This document shows, one piece after another, positions 1 through 12,714 of a DNA stretch of 64,000 bases. The notes beneath the pieces are model-generated. The model was not told the DNA's origin. It saw nothing but the letters and a program-made list of their open reading frames with translations, and searched no databases. Each line of letters opens with the position of its first letter. Within the stretch, counting starts at the first letter, position 1. The translations under genes and the position numbers were made by a program. This DNA is from Folioceros fuciformis (taxonomy: Eukaryota; Anthocerotophyta; Anthocerotopsida; Anthocerotales). The DNA is taken from contig JBNGIO010006327.1 of NCBI GenBank assembly GCA_049999805.1, forward strand, positions 349,689 through 413,688, given 5' to 3'.

Positions 1-66
1 CCATAGCCATAGCCATAGCCATAGCCATAGCCATAGCCATAGCCATAGCCATAGCCATAGCCATAG
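1..66. repeat. (CCATAG)n hexanucleotide microsatellite
   Basis: Eleven uninterrupted CCATAG units begin at the first base and so probably continue outside the window. They are followed by degenerate units up to about base 86. Read on the minus strand the unit gives alternating Gly-Tyr, and the flanking bases extend this as Gly-Gly-Tyr-Gly-Gly-Gly-Arg-Gly, so the tract could be the edge of a glycine-rich protein exon. No start, splice site or domain supports that, so it is recorded only as a repeat. Confidence 0.9.
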
Positions 67-2104
67 CCACGGCCACCGCCATAGCCTCCCTCCCTCACCT
101 TAACCCGAGTTAGCTCACTCACAGTGCAGGCCGTGCGTCGTACGACTGCCCGCCCCCAGCTCCAGACTCATCAGCTCTATCACCTCCCCACCTTCGCCGC
201 CTTCCAGTAACTTTGACTGGATTTCCCGGTCAAAGCAACATTTTTTCAATTTTGCGTCCCGCGGGCCGTGAAGCGTGCGTGATGGCATGCATTACTCTTG
301 CACACCTGGGTCGCGGAACCACTGCGACGTGGCAGTAAGGAGGGCGGGGCCCACCGTTCCCTGTCAGTGGGCCCCGCCAGGGACGGTGGGCCCCGCCCTC
401 GTCTCTGCTCCAGCCGCCACAAGCTGGGCTCCAGCCCGGCCTCATCTCCACACTCCAACCCAACGGGATGGAGGAGGACTTACGAAAAGCGAGCAAGCCA
501 AATAACACGCATAAAAACCGCAGGTCAGGCGGGGCCAGGTCAGTCCAGGCCACGCCAGCCAGGGAGGGTCGTCTCGTCTCGTCTCGTCTCGTCTCGCTTC
601 GAATCGTCTCGTCTCGTGTTCCTTACTGTGCTGCATGTTTCCAAGGACCTTGTTCTCCCCTCCCCACTAGTGCTCTGCTTCCGCGAACGGGGCCAGGAGA
701 CCGTGCGACTGCCACCTTTGACCGCCACTACCGCCCTTTGACCCTTAAACTTTCCCCAGCCCTAATGAAATAATGAATGCATGTCTGTATGCATGCACAT
801 ATGAGTTCGTATGTGCTGTTTCCTTACATGCACGCGCGCACCGACATACAGCACGGGGGTATCGGAAGAGGGATCGGGATCGTTCTCGGCTGCCGGGCTG
901 CGAGAGAGCTTCGCCAAGCCACTGGATGTGGACGGGCCAGCCCTCTGGAGTGCGAGGGCAGGGCAGTGGAATGTGCGTTTGCGCAAGACACATCGGTGTC
1001 ACCAACCGTGAAGTGATGTAAAGGAGAAAGGGGGAAAGGTAGGCGAAAAGGGCACACCAAGCTGTGTCGGAGGGATCGCGCTCCACCGCTGCTGATGCCA
1101 GGAGTCCGGGACCTCCATTTTCCGTGCACAACTCCCCACCTGACCGTCCCACGTCACCCTGACGACGGCGGACGGAGGCTCGCCTTGTCTGAGTAAAAAA
1201 AGGTGGGTTACCTGTTGCTCTGGCTACCTGCACACCCTCAACCACAAGCGCTGTTACCACATCACGTACATGTTTTGTGGGTCCCGTCTCGGCTATGGAG
1301 GCTGTACCGCTCCCACCGCTCGGTGCTGTTGCGCAAGTTGGTGATCTCGGGCAGTCGCTCGCGACTGCCGTATCGGGCTTCTGGGGATCCTTCCGGACAT
1401 ACTGAGCCGAGCGTTCAAAGAAGGTGCGCTTATGGGACTCTCTTGTGTTTTTGTCAAAGGAGTTTGGAGACTTCTTGCTGCTTGCTCATGAGAGCAGGGT
1501 CCGGGTCCGAGACACACCTACGGCCTTCGATCACAGCTGCCTAGATGTCAGGCTATGGGAGGTGGTTGAACAGCTCACTCTGTAAGGGTCTCTCTTCTCC
1601 ACTTTGTTGCAACCGATTTGAAGTAACCTTGCGCGTGCCAGCCGAAGCTGCGAGTAACTACATACGTGGGTTTAGGTAGATATTTGCTTCGCGAGCTTGT
1701 GTGTAGGGCCCATCATGGTCTCATCACCCTCTGTCCCACACACGCTGCAAGATTACTGGCTCTAGGGAGTGGAGTGGGGACACAGGACAGCGTCAGTCTT
1801 GGCCGTGCAAATGCGGACCGGCTCATCATCTTCCAGTATAGGAGCAGGGTAAGGTACATTCCTCCCTTTATATATCACGAATGTTCTCAGGCACGAGAAA
1901 GCGCTGAGTAAATCTAAGCTGCTTACAGTTGTGGCTTAGCACACCTGACTGTGCGCCAGCGAAACATGTCCAGGGCCCGGCCTGGCCCGTGGGAATCTTA
2001 AGATACGTGCGCTACAGGACATCCCACAAAGCCTAGTGGATCCACCGATCAACACACAAAGATCTTTCCGCTCACAGCATTTGATGAAAAACCCTTGCGT
2101 GACC
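67..2104. other. Intergenic, no supported gene
   Basis: About 2 kb downstream of the minus-strand SDH2 gene. Only short overlapping frames are open and none matches a family I know. The stretch at 1200-1480 is open in several frames but has no recognisable domain. It contains the GTCTC pentamer tract listed separately. Confidence 0.6.
568..617. repeat. (GTCTC)n pentanucleotide microsatellite
   Basis: About eight GTCTC/GTCTC-like pentamers in tandem, interrupted once by a CTTCGAAT segment. A shorter tract of the same pentamer occurs at about 12797-12822 next to the CHAT pseudogene, so the motif is recurrent in this genome. Confidence 0.85.
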
Positions 2105-3370
2105 TCACGAGAACATGCTGGTGACTTGAGATTTTTTGAGCATGGAAATCTGCAACCCTGGATTCAGACCCTTCGGACACGCCTTGGCGCAGTTCATGAT
2201 GGTGTGACAGCGATACAGTTTGAACTCGTCGTTGATTGCATCCAGACGCTCCTTCGTGTAGTCATCTCTGCTGTCCGATATCCACCTGCCAACGTTCCAA
2301 CGACAGTCAGCATTCGTGCTCACACAGGGCATTGTTTAATCCTTGCTGTGCTGCCTCAGCTCCAAACACAAAGAGGACGCTGTAACCCCCTCCCGCCCCC
2401 CACTGTCACCTCTACCAAAACTAACATACAAGGCATCTTTGCTTAGGTGCCTAGGCCCCGAACAGACAGCATGCTGTAAGCCCCGCTACCGACATCTCCT
2501 AGAAACCCTACCCCACAGACATCCCCGAACAGACAGAAGTTGTCACCCCCTTCACTGTCATCGCTCCCGAACCCTACCATGCTACACGATCCCTCAAGGA
2601 CAGCGAAGAGCATCACCGACTTTCACACAGCCTACACAAGACTCCAGCCAGCATCCTGTGAGAAAACCCAAAACCCTCACTCACCTGTGAGCATGAAGAA
2701 GGGCTGCCGGACCCAGATACTTGTCCGGGTTCCACCAATAACTAGGGCATGAGGTGCTGCAGCAGGCGCAGAGAATGCACTCGTACATCCCATCCAGCTT
2801 AGCTCGGTCCTTCTTGCTCTGCAGATGCTCTTGCCCTTTCGGGGCTGGCTTCTTCGTCTTCAACCACGGCTCGATGCTCTTGTACTGGGCGTAGAACTGA
2901 GTCATGTCCGTCACCAGATCCTTGATCACATACATGTGCGGCAGAGGAGTAATGTAGCTCTCCTTGGACGCATCCTTGTTCACCGGGGTGAGGCACGCCA
3001 ACCCGTTTGTCCCTTCAATATTCATAGCGCAGGAGCCGCAGATGCCCTCCCGGCACGACCGGCGGAAGGCGAGCGTGGGGTCGATCTCGTTCTTGATTTT
3101 GATCAGCGCATCCAGCACCATTGGCCCGCACTGGTTCGTGTCCACCGTGTAGGTCTGCATGAACGGCTTGGCATTGTTCTCCGGGATCCATCGGTAGATT
3201 GCGAACTTCTTCAAGTTCGGTGCCTTGTTTGTGCTGCTGCTCGAGGATGGAGAGGCCGAAGGAGAGGTCTGCGCACCGGTGGCAGACACTTCCGCCGCCG
3301 GAAAGCTGGTGATGGATCGCAGCAGCTCCGACTTCCCTAGCCTGGATCCCGCTCTCCTGGCCGCCAACAT
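2105..3370 (-). CDS. SDH2: Succinate dehydrogenase iron-sulfur subunit, mitochondrial
   Basis: Iron-sulfur subunit of respiratory complex II, passing electrons from succinate oxidation to ubiquinone at the inner mitochondrial membrane. Two exons: 3370-2685 and 2285-2105, with intron 2684-2286 (CACAG|GTGAGT...GGCAG|GTGGA). The spliced product is 288 aa. The N-terminus ([19 protein letters not shown]) is Arg/Ser-rich like a mitochondrial presequence. The 2Fe-2S ligands lie in [13 protein letters not shown] plus a following Cys. The 3Fe-4S and 4Fe-4S ligands lie in [12 protein letters not shown] (exon 1) and [14 protein letters not shown] (exon 2). The start chosen is the Met at the presequence. 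The frame stays open 38 codons further upstream, probably 5' UTR. The C-terminus carries a few extra residues after the usual LNPG..I..LKK ending. Confidence 0.96.
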
Positions 3371-4689
3371 CGTGGACGGGAAGGTGCCTGCCTGAGAAGG
3401 GGAAAGGGAACCACAAGGACGAGGCAGCGGAACAGCAAGGGAGGCAGCCGAGAGCGATTTCCCGCTCACACAAACGGGAAACAATCAATCCTCTCTGCCA
3501 CAAAAATACCACCGTGATGCTCGCCACACCACCAATTTCAGAAGCTGGTGAGAGCAACACTCACCTACTCTGTGACAACCCCTGCCCCGTCTGTCGATAA
3601 GATTTCGAGTCCTTCACGGGACCGACAGCGCTGTGGACGGTGCCTCGTATAGTTTCCGCACACCTCACAGTCGACAATGAACGATATTTCGTATTCCGTA
3701 TTGCAAAACTGAGTGCCACTAAAGTCTTCATTTAAGCGCATTTTCAGACGAAATTTACATTGATATTTAGGGTAAGAACAAACGGGACGAGAAGTCACAC
3801 GACCTGCCCTGCTCTATCCATGAGCTGCAAGGCAACCAGGTGCTTTCTCCAGGTTTCCCCCTTGCATGAATTTTCACAGCCCCATGCCCATGGATCACCT
3901 TCTCCCGAACGACTCCGCCACCTGTACAAAGCCCACGATGCAGGTTGCAAACAGAGTCACAGCTTTACTTCCTGTTTCTTCGATCTGTCAGACACCGAGG
4001 AGGAAATGCACACAAAGCCCACCTTCTTCCAGGAGTCTTTGGACACAGAGGAGCATAAGGCATCGTCATACCAAGCTGCAGCTGAGTGTCCAGCATGGTC
4101 TCCTTGCCCACTCATTGTCTCTGTGCCTTGCAGAAGGCACAATTCCACGTGCAAGTGGACCAATCGGGGCATAGACTCCACTATCTCAGTGCGTATGCAC
4201 ACCAAGATAGATAAAGTCAATGGATAGCATGCGACATTTCCAAAAGCTTGGTTCCCACCTTTGCCGAATGAACACTGTGTGGATGGAGTGCCACTGGAAT
4301 ACCAGCTGCGGCATAGGTGGAACCCTACTTGTCACTACACGTCCCAAGCTCGTGAGAAGGGCCTCAGCTGTCTGTGGCCAAGGTCTGGATGTTAGAGTGG
4401 CAGTGAGACATCCGAAACATCAGACCTGGTTGAGTGCGTGCGTGCTGGCTCGACATTGAAGAAGGCTCGCAGGTGTGATTCCTAGTGATGTTCGTGGTAG
4501 CTAGGGTTGTCCACATCATGGGCGCCGCTGTCGGAAGCCATTCCAGGATCGCTCCACCCTCATCGTACAACAGCCGGACAGCCTTGAACCCACGCTGATA
4601 GAAACTGAGGGGCAGCCTTCAAGGCTGTCGGCTGTTCTACAACGAGGATGGAGCTTGTAACCTACTGCTTCGATAGACTCTGCCTACTC
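3371..4689. other. Intergenic, no supported gene
   Basis: Upstream of SDH2, so it should hold that gene's promoter at its left end. A 155-codon plus-strand frame at 3760-4227 has no recognisable domain, and an overlapping second frame of similar length argues against selection. I see nothing else. Confidence 0.5.
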
Positions 4690-6190
4690 ACGGCAGCTCG
4701 GCAATAAGGCTGTGCGCTACAGCTTGGCTGGTTCTGTCTCCGGTTACATGTACGACAACTACACATTTTCTTGTCATAGTCAGGTAGAGGGTTGGCGTGT
4801 GTGAAAAGCATCTACCGGTCAGGACAGAAGCACGTGGACCACGTTGACACGGGGAGCAACTGAGTTCAGCCATACAGGTTGGTGCCTGGACTTGCAGGAT
4901 AGTCCTGAGTTTTAGGATGCAAGAAATGCCACCATCTTTTTCTCTGGTTGGTACGAGATCCACATCCTGTTTCTGGCTTATGTCTACAGACAAGTTGCGA
5001 TGGAGTTTTCCTACAGGAGTGGTGGTCGATCTTGGCAGGGGCCCGGGTAAGCTGTTTGCATTCGGAAAGCAGCATAGAGTTGTTACGGCCGTGGAGGAAC
5101 TTCGAGAGGTTCCTCTACTCTTGTATATCTCTCTCTGCATAGAGGACTATCCTTCAGGAGAGAAGTTTTGGGACCCCGATGATGTTTGGGACAAGTTCTG
5201 GGACCATGGTTGTCGGGGAGAATGTGGATTGTGCTGCCGCCGGCAGCGGAGGTCAAGCCTATGTTGGAATATGTTGTCTCCAGGGCTTGAAGGATGGGTG
5301 ATGCATCGTGTCCATGTGCTAGCTGACAAGCTCAGCGTGTGTGGAGACGAAGAGGAGTCAATTTTGGCTGTGTGCCAGACTTTGCGCGACCTATTAATGC
5401 TTGTGAAACGGGCCGTCGACCTTGTCATATATTCTGCAAGCGTGGAGCCGGCCGAGGCGATGCTCAGGTCTAACATTACGATAAAAGTTTTGTGGGACCT
5501 CAGATTGGGCCAGAGCAAGCCCAATATGCGATTTCTTGCCTTCTGCTACGAGCAGTGCAATTAATGGCATACTACGGCCAGGTCGAGGAGGGTCTGGAAG
5601 ACTTTGAGACATGTCTTGCCGCTGCTGACCCTTTTGGTCACGACATGGTGAGACAGTTGGAGAACAAGATCAGGGGCCAGTGTATTGGCCTCAGCGGGAT
5701 AGTTATGGACGAAATGGTTGTCGAGCTGGATAGGGTAGATAGGCTTAACGCATTTGCTGTTAGGCACGGGGGATTCATGTCCCCTTTCTCTATTGCCAAT
5801 TCCTTCATTCGGACGGTTTGGGCTGTTTGTGGATTCTCTGGTCCAGCTCTGTTAATCCCCTCTGTAGTGCCTACACTGAACCCCAGCAAGTCTCTACTGG
5901 ACACATTCTGGGATTGCAACGAGCATTCTTGTGTCTCATTGACCCTGTTGAGTCATGACCGCAAGGTGAATCATAGCTGTCCGTGGCTTCCAGACTCCCT
6001 GCTTTTCAGTATTCATGCCCTGGCGGACATCGTCGTCAAGGTCTTGGCGCCAACCAGAGAAGCGGCACTTGGTGGGGTTGCCCGCCTAGCTTCGTTGTCT
6101 CTGGAGAAAGCCAGGAATCACAGACAAAAGGAATTCTGGCCCATCATCCACTGGACATGGATCGAACGAGCCCGCCGGGCGGACCTGGTG
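4690..6190 (+). pseudogene. Decayed copy A of an unknown repeated gene family
   Basis: Two overlapping frames (4917-5564 and 5492-6211) read as protein and are related to a tract at 45.4-47 kb on the other strand. Shared segments include MHRVHVLADKL here against MHRLHVLADDL there, and EEESILAVCQTLRDLL against QEESIVVVFLDIRDLL. Near 5230-5280 the frame matching copy B (PPAAEVKPMLE, against PPVAELNPMLE in B) is not the frame used on either side, so copy A carries a frameshift. A CNEHSC motif near the 3' end corresponds to CDTCES in copy B. I do not recognise the family. It may be a lineage-specific gene or the coding part of a transposable element. No neighbour suggests a function. Confidence 0.55.
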
Positions 6191-6936
6191 CAGTGTTTGT
6201 GCCCTATCTAGGGATAGATGGTTTTCTTTTTCTTTTCTAAAATTAATAGGAGACATTTTTGGCCCCATTAAGTTATTCTTCTTTATGATTGGAGTGAATA
6301 AGATTTTTATCTCTTTTTAATTGTAATAATAATAAGAATCTAAGAAATATTATTTACCGTGCTATATATGTACGTCAAACACCCGGGTATACCTACAATC
6401 AGGGACAAATACAGCACATCTTCATTTATTATTCTGTAGGCATGAACTCGAATTTTGTAATTGTTCTGAACCGAATAACCTAGGTCTGTGATCGGACCTA
6501 ACTGCTGCATGCCTCCCTTTCGAGGGACACAGCCTCCGCCTACGTTCGCCGCCTCCGTTCCCGCTCGTCCGCCCACTTTCCGACGCACTACCATCTAGAT
6601 TTATTCGAATGGTTTTGTGTTGTGTGCGCTCCTCTCAGCAGCAGATCATACATTGCCTGATGTGTAATTGGTGGTGGACCTGATCCAATCCTCTGCGGGT
6701 GACTTCTTCTGTTGTCGTGGCCTGTGCTGCTTCGGAGCAGATTACTATACGTTGCCTCATTGTTCGAGCGGGGTTTACGTCGTTGTTGGTTTTTTCTGTT
6801 TTTCCCGGAGAAATTCAGCGTGTTTATTCAGGTGAGGGAGACTGCTGTTGGCGTCGTTCTGTCTTACACTCTGATTGAAGAGAGCGGTGGGGACTGAGCT
6901 TTTGGTCTGGTAGCAGGTTGAAGAGAAATTCGCACA

Positions 6937-9900
6937 ATGGTGCCTGGCTTAGTAGTTTCGGATAGGGAGACAGCCACCGGAGCTGATTCACCCAAAAAAT
7001 GGAAAAAAGTGAAGTCTACTGCCGATTCTCCCGAGGGAGGATCCCCTGTCTCGTCGGACAAGGAAATGAGGAAGAAGAAGAAGAAAGACAGGAGATCCGA
7101 AGGGATGGTCAATGCGAGCTCGCCAGCTGAGCAAAGTGGGTTGAAGAGAAAGAAGGCATCCGCGTCTGATGAGGAGCCTCCCCTCAAGAAGGGTAAACTG
7201 TATAATGACGACTCCAAGGGTATTCGGGTGATGGCAGATGATGACTATGACACCACTGCTTCCCTCCAAGATTCAAAGCAGATCGATCCCATGGCGGTCT
7301 CCAGCTTCAACATCTCTGAGGCCGTGAGATCGAAGCTGAAGGAAAAGGGCATCGAATCACTTTTCCCAATCCAAGCACAGACTTTCGACACTGTCATGGG
7401 TGGAGATGATTTGGTTGGTCGAGCAAGGACCGGGCAGGTGTGGCTCTAGGTTTGTACTAAGTAGTACTTCTAGTATAGGGGTGCTTGAAACATGATTTTG
7501 ATTTAGTGCCTCTTTGTTGTTCTTTCAGGGAAAGACTTTGGCATTTGTTTTGCCAATCGTGGAGACACTGGCCGACAAGAAGAAAATGCACGCGAAGAGG
7601 CCCTACGGACGAGCTCCTGGTGTCATTGTGCTTGCTCCGACACGTGAACTGGCTAAACAGGTGACTTATACCATGCAACTTATGCTACCTGATGCTGTGG
7701 TTCACAGATGGGTCCCATTTCTCACACGGTTCTTTGTACAGGTCTTTGCAGATTTTGAGAACTATGGAAGGGCAGTTGGTCTCACTTCAGTGTGTGTCTA
7801 TGGCGGATCTCCTTATGCACCCCAGGAGAATGCACTCAGGAAAGGTGCAGACATAGTGGTTGGAACTCCAGGGCGCATCAAGGTATTGCTGCACACCTTC
7901 TGTACATTTGTGGATAGGTTCTTCCAGGATAGCAGATTTTAATAAGTGTTCTCTGTGGCCGCGCAGGATCTCATGGAGAAGGGGACATTGAATCTTAAAA
8001 CATTGAAGTTCCGTGTACTTGATGAAGCGGATGAAATGCTGAAGATGGGGTTTGTTGAGGACGTTGAGAAGATTCTTGGTGAGGGTCATACATTGCAATC
8101 TTGTCGAACAGAACTACTTAATCTCTAGTTCCTCTTTTCTCATTACTGTATGGTTTCTGCAGGTGGCGTGGATGACCCTTCTAGTGTGCAGACCCTCCTA
8201 TTCAGTGCCACCATGCCCCAATGGGTTAAGCAGGTACATAGCTTTTTTGGCTACGCTCAGTCCAAGTTTTGCATGCATCACCTAAGATGTATAACCTTTG
8301 TTGCAACTATTTACTTGCGTTTGAACTGGACAGATTGCAGCAAAGTTTCTGAAGGCAAGCAGGAGGACTGTTGATTTGGTTGGGAATGAGGAAATGAAAG
8401 CAAGTTCCTCTGTCAGACATCTTCTGATGCCCTGTGCCTATCAAGTCCGTTCTCAGGTTGTAAGCGATGTCATCAGCTGTTACAGCAGGTGGGGGCTCTT
8501 CTTGTAACTAATTCTTGGCGTAGATAGTCAATTCTAATGGATCCTGGGTAGAAGTTTCCCATCACTTCTGTGGATGACTCATATGTTGACATCGCAGTGG
8601 TGGGAAAACAATTGTTTTCACGGAGACAAAAAATGATGCGTCAGAGCTTGCAGGTGCCCTTTCTTCCTCTGCTCGTGCCTTGCATGGAGACATAGCTCAA
8701 GGGCAGCGTGAGGTCAGTCTTTTGCCAACTTACCCATCTGGATGCTTCTAGTTGGTGAAGTACATACTCGAAGCTGTGAATCATTCCAGTGTTTGTCACT
8801 CATCCTTCTGCTGACATAGTTTGTGTTCTCCTCAGGTGACTATGCAAGCTTTCCGCGAAAAAAAGTTCCAAATACTGGTCGCTACTGATGTTGCTGCACG
8901 TGGGCTGGATGTGAATGACGTCCAGTTGGTGATCCAGGTACGAACTGGAGATGTTATCCAGTGACGTGGTGCTGTCAAGCCACTGTCAAGTGCCGGTTTG
9001 CAGCTCTCATTTTTGGTAAGTGTTTTTTGTGTGCGCACTTTTATTCACGAGGTCGTGTGTCCTGTGCAGTGTGAGCCACCGAAGGATGTTGAAACGTATA
9101 TACATCGGTCTGGTCGTACTGGACGAGCAGGTATGCACTCATCAGTCTTGCAGGATGTGGCCTCCTGTAGTTGAACTTTCTCCCTTTACTGATCTGGCTG
9201 TGTCGGGGATATTTGTGGGCAGGTCACACGGGAATCTCTGTTTTGCTGTATGACCGAAAAAAGGCGTACATGGTACCTACCATTGAGAGAGGTGCAGGAT
9301 TTAAGTTTGAGCGCATTGCAGCTCCACAACCTGCAGACATTGCTAAAGCTTCTGCAACTTCTGCATTAGATGGTATTCGTGATGTATCAGATAGGTATTG
9401 ATACTCAACTGCATAGTTTTGTGTTGTCTTCATGAACCGCAATATCGCTTTCTTCTGCTTGTCATTCTTTGCAGTTCATGCTTTTGGTAGGTCACGGTTA
9501 TGCGTTATCTGAGAAATTGTGATCTAGTGGAGTGTGTTGAATGAACTGAATCCCTGCAATCTTCGCGTGCAGTGTCATACCTGTTTTTAGGGCTGCAGCA
9601 CAGAATCTTCTAGACAACTCTGGTTTACCACCTGTGGATATCTTGGCGAAGGCGCTTGCAAAGATATCTGTGAGTCTTGGCTTGATGGATTGCAGTTTGC
9701 TGTTAGGGTTATGACTAAATCTGTTCGTAGTTTCCAGTCTCGCACTATCATCCTGATGACTTTCTTTTCAATCACAGGGACATACTGATGTCAGTAGGAG
9801 ATCATTGCTCTCCTCTATTGACGGTGCAACGACATTGATCCTTGAAATACAAGTTTTCATGCAATCAACGGGGTACTTCTAAGTCTTCCTCTGTGTAGTG

Positions 9901-10484
9901 TGATTACTTCTGCAGTCGAGACCAGCCCCTCTTTAGCTTACTGCGTGGTATCATCTGATTCGTGCAGGTATGCGTTCAACTGTTTGAGAAAATTTCTCCC
10001 AGATGAAGTGGTGAGATCAGAAGTGAGTAGGATGTCTCTCTCTCGAGATGGATATTCTGCCGTTTTTGACCTCCCGTCAAAACTTGCAGCCGACTTCACT
10101 GAACGTGAGCAATCATTGGTTTCCTCTCTGCTAATGTTTTCCATGAATTAGCCGTCATCTCAGGGTCGAAACTTCTGACATGCAATTGAGCGTTGTGTTG
10201 CAGCAAAGGAAAGCAGTCTCTTTGGCAACGCTTTTACCATTAGGATTGCTGACAGAATCCCCGAGTTACAAATACGTCAATATGCCTCTGGGACTGGGAG
10301 AGGGTACGTGGGCTTGTTGGCTTCTGGACAAGGAATTTTGGCTTTCTGGTAAGCACATGCTAACTATTGATTTTGCATAAACTTCAGTGGTGGTAGGAAT
10401 GGGGGATCTGGATCTGGGCGAGGAGGAGGACGAGGAGGATCTTCTGCAGGGAGAGGTGGTGGAGGGCAACAGAGACGTTGGTAA
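6937..10484 (+). CDS. RH7: Nucleolar DEAD-box RNA helicase, RH7/DDX21 type
   Basis: ATP-dependent RNA helicase expected in the nucleolus, acting in rRNA processing. Fifteen exons: 6937-7437, 7529-7660, 7742-7882, 7967-8078, 8163-8233, 8334-8488, 8598-8712, 8836-8937, 9070-9130, 9223-9394, 9573-9669, 9778-9872, 9968-10104, 10204-10303, 10388-10484. All junctions are GT-AG, phases agree, and the product is 695 aa. In order: a Lys-rich nuclear N-terminus, Q motif, ARTGQGKT (motif I, split by intron 1), [37 protein letters not shown], then a GUCT-like domain ([17 protein letters not shown]), and an RGG-rich tail ending GGGGQQRRW. The GUCT domain plus RGG tail place it with plant RH7/PRH75 and animal DDX21 rather than with eIF4A-type helicases. 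Introns are short (about 70-180 bp). Confidence 0.95.
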
Positions 10485-11154
10485 ATGCCTGTGCAAGACT
10501 GCGACCTTTCTCCAGGACACAAAGGGTGGTTGGATTTGTCGTTATCATCGGGTGATTCTATTATTAAAAGTTCCTTGCAGTCATGGTGACTAACGAAAAG
10601 CCGGACCGCAAGTGAGAGTTTGTATTGACCTGCGGCTTAGACGAATACGGAGTTTTGTGAACATTATTATTGGCCACCGCCAATTCTTTGCTGTAGGGAA
10701 GCTTCATTTCTTTCCTGCTTTGAAGCAAAGCATCAGCAGGTGATTATTTACGTTCCATATTGGAGAACTGTAGGACCTTGTTTTATTTGATCAAACTATT
10801 GTGGTTGTGTGTCGCGTTGCCTTCGACCACATTTCCATCACATGTACGCCATGCTTTAAGCATGTTGCAAGTGCTGCAATAAAACATTGGCAAATTTGCA
10901 CATGTACTCTGAATTCCGTGATGGTGATGATCCTGACCGACTACTTTGTGCAGTAGGTTAGTGGAAAACCAACAGTTAGGGATGAGAAACACTACACCTT
11001 ACCCAAAAAACAAAACCTTATCACAACTAGACGACTCGCGCGGTTCTGAACCATGAGACCCACATTCGGAATTTCAGCCTACGAGACTGTTGGTCTAATT
11101 TGTTTCATTTTATCATAAGTTGCTCTCTATTACAAACCTTCTTTTATAAATGGT
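10485..11154. other. Intergenic between convergent RH7 and the CHAT pseudogene
   Basis: Holds the RH7 3' untranslated region and AT-rich spacer. No open frame, RNA gene or repeat is evident. Confidence 0.6.
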
Positions 11155-12714
11155 TCAGTGATCTCCAATGTGTCTCGGGCCTGTTAGTGGTCCGTGCGAG
11201 TGGTAGAGCATGCATGAGGTTAGTCTGATCTTCAGCATCTGTGGCGGTAAGTAGACTGTGGGCAAGCCAGTCACCACCAATGGAGCTATTTGATGGAGGG
11301 TGTACTTCCCCGTCTGGCGCATCTTGATCATGGCAGGTTGCAAGGCTGAGCAGGCGTCCTCACCTTGGCTTTGTGCATCGTAGAACAGGACCATGAGATG
11401 CACAGCGGCACTGTCATCCACACGCCATTGAGCCAGAACAGTGCAAGGGACTCCGGCGTTCATCAATGCTCGACTAGAGCTCAGGACATCGAGCTCGTTG
11501 AAGTCAGGGTTACGCCAACCGCGGTGTTGCAGGCGCCAAGAATTATCATGTAAGCACACCACTCCGAACCTGACAACATACTATCATCGCAGTGCAAGCT
11601 AGTCCTGACGTCTGAGCTGTGAAATCCACGAAGAAGTCGAGAACAAACACTGTCCACGCCTTCCGCTGCGCTATTGGACTCAAAAGCTTTTAGCTGAAAC
11701 AGTTGGTGCCAAAACGGTAGGGCATCTGAGGAGACCCCTGCCTCGGGTTAATGGTTCTCTTCGTTTGAGAACGCAGATTTGTCACTATCCCTCATTTCCT
11801 GGAGGTTGCCCTGTGCTGCTCGCGTCTCCTCCCTTTACCGATGGCAGGAGAAGCCAAGCGGAGAGTGCCGTGAGCAGATTCCTTGCCACCTGAGCCACGT
11901 GCTGCGATATGGATGAAGCCTTGGCTGATTTCAGTACCCTCTCCCGCACCCGAGGGTTTCTTCACCCACTCCAACAGCCTTTTTACTGTAGCATTATCAT
12001 CCAACAGCTTCACAATCTCATGGTCAGGGCTACAAAAATGGAATAGCTCACATATGGCGTCCACTTCCTTCCGACTCCCGGCAACGGACTTTCTCGGTAA
12101 GGCAAGTACCGAGGATCTCCCAAACCCTAAACGGCAAGCAAGGTCCTCCCTTGGAGTGACTCGTAGCGCAGCTGACACGAGTCGAGGAGAAGGAAAGACG
12201 GAGCGAAGGCCAATTTCGCCTCTTGGAAAAGGTAGAGGCCAGTGTCTCTGTTCCTGAGGATGCTGAAAAGCAAGTCCTGGAAGCAGCCAACCGCGGATAT
12301 TATCAAATTGCGATGCGGGTTCCAATTCTGGGTCCGAATGACCCTGCGGAAAAGTGGCCTGATGAGGAGGTCGTACAACGTCTCCAGGGCATTTCTGCAG
12401 CGGTCGCTCTCAAGCTTCCTCTCAAAACAAGCATAAGAAATTTCTCGGACGTGCTGTAGAACACTGTCCCTGTCAATCCGCTCCAGTTTGTGGCACGAGG
12501 CGACACCTTCATCCTGCACCACAATGCACAGGTCCGACATCCCTACAGCCTTGGCCAGATCCAGCAGCTCGAAACGTCCTGCGAACTGCGGACCGCCGCT
12601 ACACGCAAAGACATTATCCTCCCGGCTCCCTGCTCTCTCTCTCGATAGGAGGGGCGTGGTGAGGAGGGAATTGGAAGAACCTCGCAGAATGGAAATGCCG
12701 TTTCCATTCTGCAC
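11155..12714 (-). pseudogene. CHAT-domain (caspase-like) protein pseudogene
   Basis: CHAT domains are clan CD peptidases related to caspase and separase, often C-terminal to TPR repeats. Three minus-strand frames together cover one domain. The N-terminal part is at 12714-12127 (LETLYDLLIRPLF, LIISAVGCFQDLLF, EAKLAFAPSFLLL). The middle is at 12325-11792 (SRKEVDAICELF, GFIHIAARG). The C-terminal part is at 11562-11155 (SSSRALMNAGVPCTVLAQWR, VDDSAAVHLM, PLVVTG). A Cys-containing IILGACNTAVG matches the family's LSACxTG motif, but it lies in a different frame from the segment that follows. A TAG also interrupts the frame near TLLAV/GLGDP. The usual catalytic His (HG in H.A.HG) is Arg here (HIAARG). 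Frameshifts, a stop and loss of the His indicate a dead gene. Unrecognised introns could explain part of this but not the His change. Confidence 0.75.

Noticed and set aside
1203-1544. 113-codon plus-strand frame
   Set aside because: No recognisable domain, and two other frames over the same bases are open for long stretches. It fits chance in GC-rich DNA.
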